A stretch of DNA of 64,000 nucleotides, taken from assembly GCF_035083965.1 (NCBI RefSeq), contig NC_089737.1, forward strand, positions 13,009,029 through 13,073,028, read 5' to 3'. Under the pieces are notes generated by a model. That model saw only the letters and a list, made by a program, of their open reading frames with translations, made no database searches and was not told the origin of the DNA. The number at the start of each line of letters is the position of its first letter. The first letter of the stretch is position 1. Shown in pieces: positions 1 to 21,039 of this stretch. The translations under genes were made by a program, and so were the position numbers. This DNA is from Branchiostoma lanceolatum (lineage: Eukaryota > Chordata > Leptocardii > Amphioxiformes > Branchiostomatidae).

Positions 1-111
1 ATCAGTTTTGCACATCATGAGAGAGCTTTGTTTCCGTGTTGTAGGATGAAATGACTCATCTTGAGAGAGCGACGAGAGTCAATTGTGAAGCTAAACTAAC
101 TCGACTTCACA

Positions 112-2401
112 TCAATCAAACTGTTCGTCTAGCGGTTTGAATGGGAACGGCATACGCTTGGGAACCTCGAACTCCAGCTCCCCTATCTCCGGCTCCTCGT
201 CCTCCGACTCCATCTCGTCGGGCTCAGCAGCCGTCTGTGCAGCCCCTGCTTTCAGCCGTGCTGTCGGATAATGAAGTCCAAACAGTTGCCCGTCCCCTCC
301 ATTTGCTGTGGAAAACAACTATTGTCAAACTTACGTGCTACTTTTTAACCATCGTCCTCTCATATATGCTTGCACCCAATGCATTTATTTCAAAGGGCAC
401 CTAAAGCAAAAATTTATTCGTAAAGACAATCTTGAGTTATAGCTGCAAATACACAGGCACCGCCAGTAGGAAATCCTTCACAGCGGTAAAGAATAGCGAA
501 CTAAATGTTTAAAAGTCGTACATTCGGGCAGAAGTTGAGCGGCCTTTCGTGGACTCTTGAACAGGGTGATGATGCAATTGTTGTCGCCGTGCGAGGCAAA
601 CACGACGTCACGCGAACCACCGCGCCTAGTCGGTTTCATCAGGAACACTCGTGGGTCGGCGGTTGTCGTGATGTCTTCGGCATGTACCGGATATGGATCA
701 AAGCCTCCTTCCTGTCAGCAAATAACAAATTTTAAATCGACTCTGTTCCTCACATTTGGCTGAAATTCTTATCCCTCAAAACACCAATAGCTCCACAAAA
801 AACATACATTTCTTTTCTTTCTTTCTTTCTTTCTTTCCTTCTTTCTTTCTTTCCTCCTTTCTTTCTTTCTTTCTTTCTTCTTGACTCTTGTTTTCTGTGG
901 ATTTGTACGGCCTCTGCTTGAATACGCTTGCCCTGTGTTTGGCATCCCGGCCTCGCTTCTGTGCAGTCCAGGTCCATAAAGTGAGTACAAAAGAGGGCAT
1001 GTAAAGTCATACTACGTCAGAACTATGTAAACTATGACTTAGCGTTAGACCAACTGTCTCTGACCACCCTGTACCAAAGACGTATCGAGCTCTGTAGAAA
1101 ATTTGCACTGTCTGTATCAAGTCTCACCCACTCATGCTAGCCGGTTGCCCCCTAGGCGTGAGGATATGCACGGTAGAGCGCTGAAGTCCAAAGGCAATTT
1201 CTCTCAATTCAGATGCAGAACCTCGAGGTTTAAGAACACCACGATGCCATTTTTGTACAGTTACTGAATAACTGATCTTGTTTGTTTGTACATAATGAAG
1301 TTTTGTAACTGTAAACCATGCCTTAATTCATTGTTTTTGTAGCTACAATGTGTGATTCTTTCGAGATCTTTATAACTGAAATAAACCAGTCATTCAATTC
1401 ATTTCTTTCTTACCATCAAATTCAAGCGCAGTAGTGGTGGCCTCTGTGATTTTCGGGCGTAGAAGAACTTTGCAGACATCAAAAACTCGAGTACAACATA
1501 GGTCCCGGCGTAAGGTGGTGAACTTTTGTAGGTGTACACGTTCACACGCGCTGAAAACAAAATCAATGAAATACAGGAGAGAAATAAGTACAAAAGTAGG
1601 AACGATACTTTACTATAGATCAGCATGTCCACCTGTCCAGCCTCTATCATTGAACGTAAGCTCCAAATTGCAAAGTCTTACCGTAATTTCTGCCCTTTGC
1701 GGGGTATCTTACATTAAATTCATCAGTATAATTTCCTTCTTTTGCTGTTGATATGAAAATTTAGAGTTGTGATACTCTGACAGTTCTTTCTGTGAACTAT
1801 TATAAAAGTGCCCGTGGCATGTAAATGATGCTAAATTATAATTTACTCGTACGGCCAGCAAATGTAAACTGTCCTGTTTGTTGCATGCGTGAAGAAGGGC
1901 ATTTATTTCAAAGGAGAAGTAGTAAACTTGTGAGACTGCCCCTTACCTTTGTCAATGTTCCCCGGCGTCAGACGCTTTGCCCAAACCACCTGTCCTGTGG
2001 GTGTTCCATACTTCCCAGCTTTCTCAATGAGGCACCCGTAGGACTGGTTACATATCATGTTTACTTGGCGATTATAAAACTTAATCGGCTGGAAAAAAGG
2101 TTAATCGTCAGGACTAAAACGAATGGCGATAACTGGCGTGTGAGTGTGAGAGTGGGGTACAGGGTGTGTGACTACATACACATACAAAACTACTTTGTCA
2201 GTTCTAAATAGATAATAGAATAAGATATGACACTGGTTTGTGAACGTCCAGCTGTTCTGGTAACATACAATGTGCATCTATAGATATGCCACTATGTATT
2301 GTCTTGTTGCAATTTTTAATAAAGAATAAGGAATCTATAGATAAGATCTTCAAAAACAGATGTCTGCGTACGTGTCTATTTCACAAACAGACAAAACAAA
2401 C

Positions 2402-2438
<37 letters not shown>

Positions 2439-2685
2439 ACACATGTACATGACACAAACAAACAATCAGAGACCAAGTCGATTCATACCTTTCCCTCCAA
2501 CCCTTCTGACATGTCACCTGGAGGATTCGAATTTCCCCTGTCATAAACCTCCGTCTGGAAAAAGAAAACATGGTCAAAACGAATACCTTCGGATGGCTAT
2601 GGCCAATACAAAGAACGCCACTCTCTTTGGTCCTCTTTTGAACGTACACACTGTGGCACGGGTGTACACGCACACACGTACATAG

Positions 2686-2749
<64 letters not shown>

Positions 2750-3200
2750 TCCACACACACACGCACACACACGCGCACACACAAACACACACACACAAAC
2801 ACACACGCAAAAACACACACACACACGCACAAACACACACGAACAAACACACACACACACACAAACAATCACACACAGACACAGAAACACACAGAGAGAG
2901 ACACACACAGTGACGCACACAGGGACACACACACTGACATGTACTAGTACACAGTACTACACAATCACACACACACACACACAATCACACACACATAAAA
3001 CAAACAAACGAACAATATATTAATCTATTCATTTATTTATTTATTTGTTTATTTATTTACTTATTCAGTCATTTATTCATTCATTCATTCATTCATTCAT
3101 TCAATAAATCATACACATTAGCGGCTAAGTCAAGTCAAGTGGTGCTCACCTGTGCATGTGGCACCGGCTTTACGGCTTTCTTGGAAATACCATTCCCCAT
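112..3200 (-). CDS. Unrecognised 226-aa protein with N-myristoylation-type start, six coding exons
   Basis: I do not recognise the family. Coding exons, in transcript order: 3150-3200, 2518-2554, 1947-2018, 1414-1550, 522-711 and 112-305 (stop at 112-114). They join in phase (51+37+72+137+190+194 = 681 nt) and have GT/AG borders. The acceptor of the third exon is weak and is the least sure part. The protein begins MGNGISKK, with Gly2 and Ser6 as in N-myristoyltransferase substrates, so membrane tethering is inferred. The middle is mixed hydrophobic/basic (LEFLMSAKFFYARKSQRPP). The C-terminal third has an acidic stretch (EMESEDEEPEIGE) and ends in PFKPLDEQFD. No transmembrane segment or known catalytic motif is visible. 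A non-coding first exon probably lies at 3853-3878 with donor GTAAGT, below a TATA box. The introns hold a LINE fragment and dense CA repeats. Confidence 0.55.
809..881. repeat. (TTTC)n microsatellite
   Basis: Interrupted TTTC/CTTT tetranucleotide run inside the last but one intron of the small minus-strand gene. It produces long lysine/arginine reading frames on the minus strand that are not genes. Confidence 0.9.
885..1395 (+). mobile_element. 3' end of a CR1/L2-like non-LTR retrotransposon (broken)
   Basis: Read on the plus strand, 900-955 gives GFVRPLLEYACPVFGIPA, the conserved segment after the reverse-transcriptase core of LINE ORF2 proteins. About 1050-1265 gives TTLYQRRIELCRKFALS and later RTSRFKNTTMPF, which match the usual C-terminal end of such elements. 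The frame is interrupted several times, so this is a dead 5'-truncated copy. It ends near AATAAACCAGTCATTC at about 1395 and sits in an intron. Confidence 0.65.
2405..2995. repeat. Long CA/TG microsatellite tract
   Basis: Two dense (CA)n blocks (2405-2440 and 2695-2990) lie in the introns of the small gene, on either side of coding exon 2. They give cysteine/valine-rich false reading frames on the minus strand. Alternating purine-pyrimidine DNA of this length is prone to Z-DNA formation and slippage. Confidence 0.95.
3018..3112. repeat. (TTTA)n / (CATT)n microsatellites
   Basis: Adjacent TTTA and TTCA tetranucleotide runs between the CA tract and coding exon 1 of the small gene. Confidence 0.9.
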
Positions 3201-3318
3201 GACAACAGTCTGTGACGCACACTTGTTCCTCCTCATCAGCTCAGACTAGAACTCAGCACAGAAATGTGAGACCAACACTCTCACCCATGTTATATATCAC
3301 ACTCTTTATATACCTGGT

Positions 3319-5340
3319 CGTCGATCAAACAAACAGAACAATGCTGTGTCATGATCAGTATACAATCCCTTTAAGTGTAGAATATTACCACACATCGTCT
3401 CTATCCTTTACTCTCGATGGATGTCTCTATTCAATATTTCAATCTTTATCTATTTATCTTATCTCTATCTTCATCTTTATTGTTTGAGAAGGGGTGGGGT
3501 TTATACGGAGGAGGGGGATTTGTTCTTGGATGACCTCGAAAACCACTGAATTATGTATTACACCTTAGTTGCAATGTGTCAAAACATACCTCAAAAATGT
3601 TACTCATATATCATAAACACCACTTACATATACATGTATACACGAATTCCAACCTGTTTCTTTCATTAAATCTTTTGCTCGTCGTTTTTAAAGGAAGAAC
3701 GTGTATTTTTGTCAATTCCTCTAACCCCACAAAACCATAATTCTATATACCTTAGTGTGGACCTTCTTTAACCTGACTAATCGAGTGTAAAGTCTTAAAA
3801 TAGCAACAGGGGAAACAAGTCACCCAAGGGTGTAGTGAAGAAGAAAACTTACCTGATGTTCTCAGAAGCGGTATTAACACTAATGGCAAGCTACCAGGCT
3901 ATATTTATACTGCCATCCCTGGCTCTGTTTATAAGTGTTTATAACGTTGATAAGGAACGCCCACTCTGACTAATACATGATTCTATATATATATACATGA
4001 TGTCAGCGCACCCTTGGAAGACCAGTACATCAACATCAATACATACAAAAGAGAACACTATCTATACATGTGCGTTTAAGCTTTAGGCTTCAATACGGTA
4101 CCCATCCGTAACGTGTCATTGACCTCTGCATCAATAGATACTTCAAAGAAAACCTTGAACAATCCGTCTGTGTTTAAAGGGCTTGAATAAAGGTGTGATT
4201 TAATAGGTGTAAATAAAGCTTGCGGCAAGTACAAGTAAAGTTGCTGACATTGGTCACCACAAGACGTCTCCTCAGTATCCAATGGTGACATGTCCAAACA
4301 AGAATCTAAAATACTGAATTGAAATTATATAATGATAAGCTGATTTTCTTCATCTGCATTTTGATCATTCTATGTTTGACAAATTCGTCTCAACCTATAT
4401 TCTTAAATCAACATTACCAAGGGACGAGAAAAAGGGTCGAACCTAAGGCTATGAAACGGAGATTGGCGCCGCCCTATACACCTCATGGTGTGGGAGGACT
4501 TGAACTAACTTAACTGATGTATTATTAGTTTTAAAACTCATGTATTATTAGATTAGTATAATATAAGAAGTCCTGTCACAATATGTATTTTATTGTGACT
4601 CTTATATTTGAATGTCTGTACATTTTACTTTGCCTGAAAGGGTATGAATGTACAGTAAAGGTCATCATCCATTCATTAAACATTCATATGATAGCTTCGT
4701 CAATCAAACGAACAGAACAATGCTGTGGCAGTATACAATACCCAGTTTGCATTCCGCAGCCCACGTGACCATTTAACCGGCAGTTACTGTGCCATGCTAG
4801 TCTTGAGGTGTACCACTTCAGGTATTACTTACTGTATCAATACGTACAATTTCGCTTGTCTTGAAACCTTTTACTGAATTTGTCTGTGATTTTAAACCGT
4901 TAAGTATGTCAGTGTTGTATGTTAGCATGACACTGTATGATAGTCTATGTGATTTTTTTTATGTACAGAACATGTAATTCAGCTCTTGGGCTACCAAATG
5001 TTTTTGTTTGAATATAAACCCAATATCATCATTATTACAATACACGTTAAAAGTATAGAATACTATATGTACCCACCATCCAATCTGGGCTTGCCATACA
5101 ACGTCTTTACTCATTACTTTTGATGGATGCCTCTATTCAGTATTCCAATCTCTATCTATTTATCTGATCTTTATCAACATGCGGAAATATGCATATTGTG
5201 CGCACATATCAAATGAATGTGCACACACCCATGACAAAAGCGGCTTTTGTTTGAGAACGGGTGGGGTTCATATGGAGGAGGGGGGATTTGTCCTTAGATG
5301 ACCTCGAAAACCACTGGGGATTTGTCATTGATGACCTCGA
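3319..5340. repeat. Diverged local duplication: 3319-3550 copied at 4698-5340
   Basis: Blocks repeat in the same order: the AACAGAACAATGCTGTG segment (3335 and 4708), the GATGGATGTCTC/GATGGATGCCTC segment with CTATCTATTTATCT (3416 and 5122), and GGTGGGGTTTATACGGAGG against GGTGGGGTTCATATGGAGG (3494 and 5260), ending in GATGACCTCGAAAACCACTG. The second copy is interrupted by about 350 bp of other sequence. The final 40 bp is itself duplicated (5281-5350). Confidence 0.7.
3902..3909 (-). promoter_or_regulatory. TATA box and 5' untranslated exon of the minus-strand gene
   Basis: On the minus strand TATAAATA lies about 30 nt upstream of a short segment that ends at a strong donor (ATCAG|GTAAGT at 3852/3853). 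This reads as a non-coding first exon of about 25 nt, spliced to the acceptor upstream of the ATG at 3198-3200. The assignment is inferred from spacing; no transcript is seen. Confidence 0.45.
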
Positions 5341-5384
5341 AAACCACTGGAAGTAGTTTCTAGTCAATTCTATATATTCAGTGG

Positions 5385-5560
5385 CGTTGCTTGGCGCAAA
5401 GGTGTGGTGTTCGGCCTGGAACCTAGAGGTCCAGGGTTCGAATCCTCTGAACGCATGATTAATATTCCCCTTCTGCACTTCTGTACTCCCCACACCGAAG
5501 GTGCATAAGGCGGCGCCCATCTCCATTTCTGTAGCCCTGGGCCACACAACTTTTTGTGCA
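5385..5560 (+). mobile_element. tRNA-derived SINE-like element
   Basis: A B-box-like GGTTCGAATCC at 5436-5446 is preceded at tRNA spacing by a degenerate A-box region and followed by unrelated sequence, as in tRNA-derived SINEs. No intact cloverleaf is seen. Confidence 0.45.
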
Positions 5561-5687
5561 AGTCACTACAGCAGGGGGCTAGTCCACTGGTAGTGAAGTG
5601 TGTTTAACTTCCATACCCTTCCCCAAATGCTGAGTGCTAAGCAGAGAAAGCAGTATGTACCATTTTTTTAGTCTTTGGGATGACCCG

Positions 5688-5760
5688 GCCGGGGTTCGAA
5701 CTCACGACCTACCGCATGCAAGGCGAACACTCTACCCACTAGGCCATTGCACCGGTCCTA
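5688..5760 (-). mobile_element. tRNA-like SINE head
   Basis: The minus strand has an A-box (TAGTGGGTAGAG), an anticodon-like arm and a B-box (GAGTTCGAACCC) at tRNA spacing, flanked by non-pairing acceptor regions. It is best read as the head of a SINE, not a working tRNA. Confidence 0.6.
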
Positions 5761-6866
5761 AAGGCCTTCTGCACTTGGGAAACATGAATTACCTCACTTC
5801 ACTCAGGTGGAACAATTAAGAGAGGACATGGCCAACACACTACATGATTAATATCCAAGTAACATCAATTCGCATGCACAGGAAACAACAACAACATTTA
5901 CAACTGAAAATTTCGGCAGAGCAGGATTTTATTTGGCAGAATTTTGTGAAAAAAACTCAGAAAATTGTATTGTAAAGGATAAAGTTTTACACCACTGTGT
6001 GGCATCTCAAAATGGGCCTGTGACATAAAGATTCAAACTGTGGTTGACAAGCATGAATAGGAGAAGGTAAATTCACCTGGAAAGTTTTTAATATATTTAG
6101 AAGACGTACAAATGAATGAATGAATGAATGAATGAATGAATTTGCTTTAAAATTTACAGAATATGTATTCAGCTAAAAATAATATATCGGTGAAGAAAGA
6201 TTTTCATCATCCACATTTTTCTAATGACCTGAATTAATTATTTTGTATCTAATCGAACTGTAAGCTAGGAAGAATTAAAAATGTTAGCTAGGAAGAATTA
6301 AATTTGTCACAGTCATTTAAAATTCAATGACAAGATTCTAGTACATGTATCCTATACAATGATCCAACATGTTTTCTCCTGTCAAATTTTTCGTACTTTC
6401 ACCACATATTACTGTTTTCCCAAGAACAATTTCTGCTGCATCAATGTACAATTGATCATGTACCACATAGACTGGTCCACCCAAAATACATGTTGTATCA
6501 TATTCAAGATTTGAAAATAAAGAAAAGACACATTATCTACTATTATTATAATAGTAATCTCAAGAGGTGATGCATATTGTAATTATTTTACATCAATTAG
6601 TGTCTGTAAAGCAGATATAGCAAAATCTCAGTTATTTCTTCGTGACAATCTGACACATAGTTTTGATAATTACAGGAAATTGAAAGGCAGTACAGGCTCT
6701 TTTTGCATCATTTTGGAATGATCTTCCATTCCTACAACCTACAAGTAGATTTGGCAACCTTAAATCTGCAAGCCAGCTGTTGGCCTTATACCCAGGTAAT
6801 ATGCAGTAGGATTACAATTGATGACACATTGATAAAGGTTAGACATCCAGGTAGTAAGATACACAG

Positions 6867-7035
6867 TACAAAAGTTGCTTAAGCAACAGGATAAGTCTTG
6901 TAAACGTTCAGACGTTTCAGACAGCATCCACCGGCTATCTTTGCCACTTTGCCACTGATGAAAGATAGCAGTTAGTGTCTGAAACATCTGACCATTTAAA
7001 AACTTATCCAGTTCCTTGAGTAACTTTTGCATTGT
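6867..7035. repeat. Palindromic MITE-like element
   Basis: The left arm (AAAGTTGCTTAAGCAAC ... CGTTTCAGACA) is mirrored by the right arm (TGTCTGAAACATCTGACC ... GTAACTTTTGC), with a short spacer. Related single-arm sequence (CATCTGAAATGTCTGACC) recurs in GRIN1 intron 6 near 33230. Confidence 0.6.
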
Positions 7036-7254
7036 GTACACAGGTACATGTATTTGATGACGTTTGTCCATCCTAATCAATGAAGAATACATTGCCTTTG
7101 ATATCATTGTTGTATATTAAGATTCACACTATTTCGCAAAGTGTTATATGCAGTTTGCAGATGTGGAAGCCTGATGCATCTCTCACTGTCTCCCCTTCAC
7201 TGGTCCATACTGTTCGGTGTTGTGTCCAGTGTTGTGATTTTGCCTTGGCCAAGC

Positions 7255-17921
<10,667 letters not shown>

Positions 17922-18368
17922 GGTGCTGAGATTTCTCAAGATGTGTATAAAACGTCTTCTGAGTTTTCAAGTCTGCTACTGACTTCTTCGCTCGAGCTCG
18001 TACCACCTAAGTTCACCCGGGTCAACAGCTCGGCGCTGATTGGTCAATTTGAGAATTAATTAGAGAGGCGGGGCTCCTTTCCCGGATGTAGCTGTTCAAC
18101 TGTTTCTATTTAGTGCCTATCCTTTTTCAATTGTACAAGTTTTCTACCAATGGTATCTTTATATATTCTGCAACATTATGATTCAAACTAAATGATAAAC
18201 ACAATTCGTCTATGGAATAAAAAGTCGATTTTTTGTGCTATTTTTTGTTAAGTGAACTAGGCTTAGACATATTTCTACTGTAGGCTACTATTCGTGTTTT
18301 TCTAGTTTTGGTGCAGAAGTGACGTTGTTTACTTTCATCGGCGTTGCACAATATATTGAAATAGTTTA
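17922..18368. promoter_or_regulatory. Divergent CAT/OARD1 promoter
   Basis: The 447 bp between the two start codons contains an inverted CCAAT box (GATTGGTCAAT, 18038-18048), a GC box (GAGGCGGGGC, 18064), an ETS-like site (TTCCCGGATGT, 18079), and a palindromic pair of nuclear-receptor half-sites (TCACCCGGGTCA, 18013-18024). No TATA box is evident, as is usual for bidirectional promoters. Binding is inferred only. Confidence 0.6.
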
Positions 18369-20400
18369 ATGGACAAGTTTGTAGTGAAGCAGGGCAAGAA
18401 AAGAACCATGTCAGGGCACGCAAAGTTGGAGGAGCATGAAGCTAAGACTGCTGATTTGAAACCTCATGAAAAATGTGAGGGAACCCAGGTAAGTTTCTGT
18501 CACCACATAGGGATATTCCATTCAGCATGTCATAGGAGGGGGGTGTATATCTAAGAAATATGAAGATATCAACAACAACAACAACAAATGATAATGTTCG
18601 TCGTTTGCTTTTGTTTGATTGAATGGAATAGGCATATGTGGGTATATAAGAATACATGCATAGAATACCGTAGATATTTTTGGTACCTAAAATGTTGCTT
18701 TTCCTTACCTTACATACTGTAAATCTTGAAATGTTTGCAGTGGCTTTATAATATTTTCACAATGTTATGTCTTATGACCTCTCCACTGTGAATTCTTGGC
18801 ACCACAAATACATACTTGTTTCAACCATGAAGCTACAACAAAACGAAAACCCTCTTTTTTCCGCCTATATAGCTACTGCATTGACAACTGGTGAAAACAA
18901 ATTAATTTACAGTATTTCACTATTTGACTGTATTAAATATGGTATCATCTACCAAAAAGTAGATATACTTTAGCTTTTGCCTATTTCATTAAAGCAAGTT
19001 ACAGGAGGGTGAGTTTTCAATAATTTTCAGAATTCCGGTCAGTTGAGTTAAATTCAGCAGCCAATGGTCCAAAATGTATATCAATTTATGTTGATCCAAA
19101 GTCTTTTTTTTCCTTCCAGGCCAGCAGCACAAAGATTAATGATGCAGGTCAGAGCAAGGAAGGTGATGGTCGAGGTGCAGAGAAGAAGAGATCCAAGCTG
19201 GAAGTATGTTGTTAATGTGATCAATACATTGAAATTAATCATTTTATTTATGTATTTTACCAGTAGATGCAGCCAGGTCTGTCTATTCTATTACGCTTTG
19301 CAATAATGTTCAGGAAATCTGACAATTTGTACCTGTTGGCCTTTGACAGGGTTTCCAGCTGCTGCAGGTGCGAGGCGACCTGTTCAGCTGTCCTGAGTCC
19401 GACTCCCTGGTACACTGTATCAGCCAGGACTGTCACATGGGAAAGGGCATCGTTGTGATCTTCAAGAAAAAGTTTGGCAGAGTGGAGGAACTAAAGAGAC
19501 AAGGTGACTGTGGATTTATCATCCATATAACAAGAGCAGTAACACCATTTTCCCAGTAGAGGCTGCAAGCAGTGAGCGACCATAGAGATTGCTTCATAGA
19601 TAAAGAACAAATTTTGGAATATTTTGTGTGTTTCTTGAAATCATTCTTTATATCATGCAATGATGAAATGAAGTGTCACATAAATCCAACTTTGATCGCT
19701 GTGCGGGCACTGAACGATTGCCATCTAATGGAAAGAGGGCCTGACCAGTCTGTTGTATCATTCACTATCTTATTAGGACAATATCTGTTATAACAGACCC
19801 CCAAATTTCATGTCATAATCATATAGCTTTGAAGTTTGAAGTACACAATGTACATGACATTGAATGTTTACCAGAGTTTTACCTGTTCATAGGCCAGAAG
19901 CCAGGGGGTGTTGCAGTCCTAAAGACAGAGCAGAGATATGTCTACTACCTGGTAGGTGATGTAACGGACAGAATATTTAGCTGGTAGAGTTCGATTAGGA
20001 TCAAGGGGGGTTGGTGGTAGTGCGTAGTGTCTATATTATATGGTGGTATTTTGTTCACAGTTGTTCACAGTAGACGGAAGAAGCATTTTCGCGATGGTTT
20101 TAAGATCATGGTGAAGAGGTCATAGCAAAAACCGTGAACATGAAAATTTCAACATTTTCAGTTTTCAAACTCTTGCTTTTCAAGGTGACTAAGGAAAAGT
20201 ACTGGCAGAAGCCGACATATCGTAGCCTGGAATCCAGCCTCAGGGCGATGAAGGCCCACTGTGTGCAGCACCAGGTCTGTAGGCTATCCATGCCCAGGAT
20301 TGGCTGTGGTCTAGACAGACTACATTGGGACAGAGTCAGCCAAACGGTGAAGGACATCTTCAGTGATACTGATATGGCTATCACAGTCTATACTATATAA
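18369..20400 (+). CDS. OARD1: ADP-ribose glycohydrolase OARD1/TARG1 (macrodomain), 5 exons
   Basis: Removes ADP-ribose or O-acetyl-ADP-ribose from modified acidic residues; nuclear/cytosolic in vertebrates. Exons 18369-18488, 19120-19203, 19350-19503, 19893-19951 and 20185-20400 join in phase to 633 nt (210 aa). Residues 69-210 are the whole macrodomain: LLQVRGDLFSCPESDSLVHC at its start, HMGKGIVVIFKKKFG, then Lys130 in GGVAVLKTEQRYVYYL and Asp183 in MPRIGCGLDRLHW, matching the catalytic Lys84/Asp125 pair of human OARD1. It ends DMAITVYTI as the human protein does (DIKITVYTL). The first 68 residues are lysine/glutamate-rich and have no counterpart in the 152-aa human protein. A decayed copy of the last exon follows at 20472-20551. 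Confidence 0.95.
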
Positions 20401-20410
20401 AGATAGCTAT

Positions 20411-20426
20411 AATCTCCAAGCAGATG
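20411..20426. mobile_element. Fragment of the CTCCAAGCAGAT MITE
   Basis: A single arm (TAATCTCCAAGCAGAT) of the palindromic family seen at 10807 and 61663. It lies between the OARD1 stop codon and the duplicated 3' exon end. Confidence 0.6.
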
Positions 20427-20471
20427 TAAGGATCCAGCCCATTCTCAATATTTTATACCTGTCCTTGCAAG

Positions 20472-20551
20472 TGGGACAGACTCATCCAAATGGTGAGAAC
20501 ATCTTCAATGAGACTGATATGACTATCAGTATCACAGTCTTTACTATATAA
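20472..20551 (+). repeat. Decayed tandem copy of the OARD1 terminal exon end
   Basis: TGGGACAGACTCATCCAAA onward parallels TGGGACAGAGTCAGCCAAA of exon 5 (20326), through ATCTTCA.TGA.ACTGATATG to TTTACTATATAA. The copy keeps a reading frame ending ISITVFTI and a stop, and is directly preceded by CTTGCAAG. Confidence 0.85.
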
Positions 20552-20824
20552 ACGTAGTATATTTATGTTACAGACATTACTAGCAGTCTATGCTATCTAA
20601 ATTCGTGTACATTGTAATATAGACATCAGTCTCTACAAACCTGTTAAAGAAGACCACTCCCAAAACTGTCAAGAAGCATTGGTTCAGCTTCTAATTATGT
20701 TATTAGATATACATGTATGTGACACCCATCAAAGATGAAAAGAGTATGTGTTTAAACGTTTAAGATAGTTGTCATCAGCTGACAGAAGGTGCAATTTTGA
20801 CAATATCTATTCAAGGTAAACTTG

Positions 20825-20830
20825 AATAAA
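20825..20830 (+). terminator. Candidate OARD1 poly(A) signal
   Basis: AATAAA, followed by TTTTTGTTTT/TTGTAGTTGTG-rich sequence about 15-35 nt downstream. It is the first canonical signal after the OARD1 stop. Confidence 0.45.
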
Positions 20831-20924
20831 TCTGCTATTTTTGTTTTCGATTTTGTAGTTGTGTATTATTTATTCGAAGAATATGAATTATACATTTATT
20901 TAACGTGTCGCTGCTTTGTCATGC

Positions 20925-21032
20925 ACACACACACATACACACATACATACATACATACAAACACAGACCACAAATACATACATAAATGCACAGTTGCACA
21001 CACACACACACACACACATACACACACACACA
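20925..21032. repeat. (CA)n / (CATA)n microsatellite
   Basis: ACAC and ACAT runs in the OARD1-GRIN1 intergenic region. Confidence 0.9.
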
Positions 21033-21039
21033 TATAGAA

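Larger units (their letters stand above)
3960..7254. other. Intergenic, repeat-rich; no supported gene
   Basis: This stretch separates the small minus-strand gene from the catalase 3' end. It holds the local duplication, tRNA-like SINE pieces (5385-5760), a (GAAT)n run at 6113-6141 and a palindromic element (6867-7035). An open frame of about 70 codons on the minus strand at 4076-4297 has a possible acceptor, but no recognisable homology or partner exon. It is left uncalled. The catalase 3' UTR probably occupies the last few hundred bases. Confidence 0.6.

Noticed and set aside
2350-2984. Long cysteine/valine-rich open frames on the minus strand
   Set aside because: They are the translation of the (CA)n/(TG)n microsatellite in three phases; no start context or splice logic supports coding.
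4076-4297. Minus-strand frame of about 70 codons ending GTVLKPKA
   Set aside because: Open and with a possible TTTTAG acceptor, but there is no partner exon, no homology and no promoter; kept only as a note.
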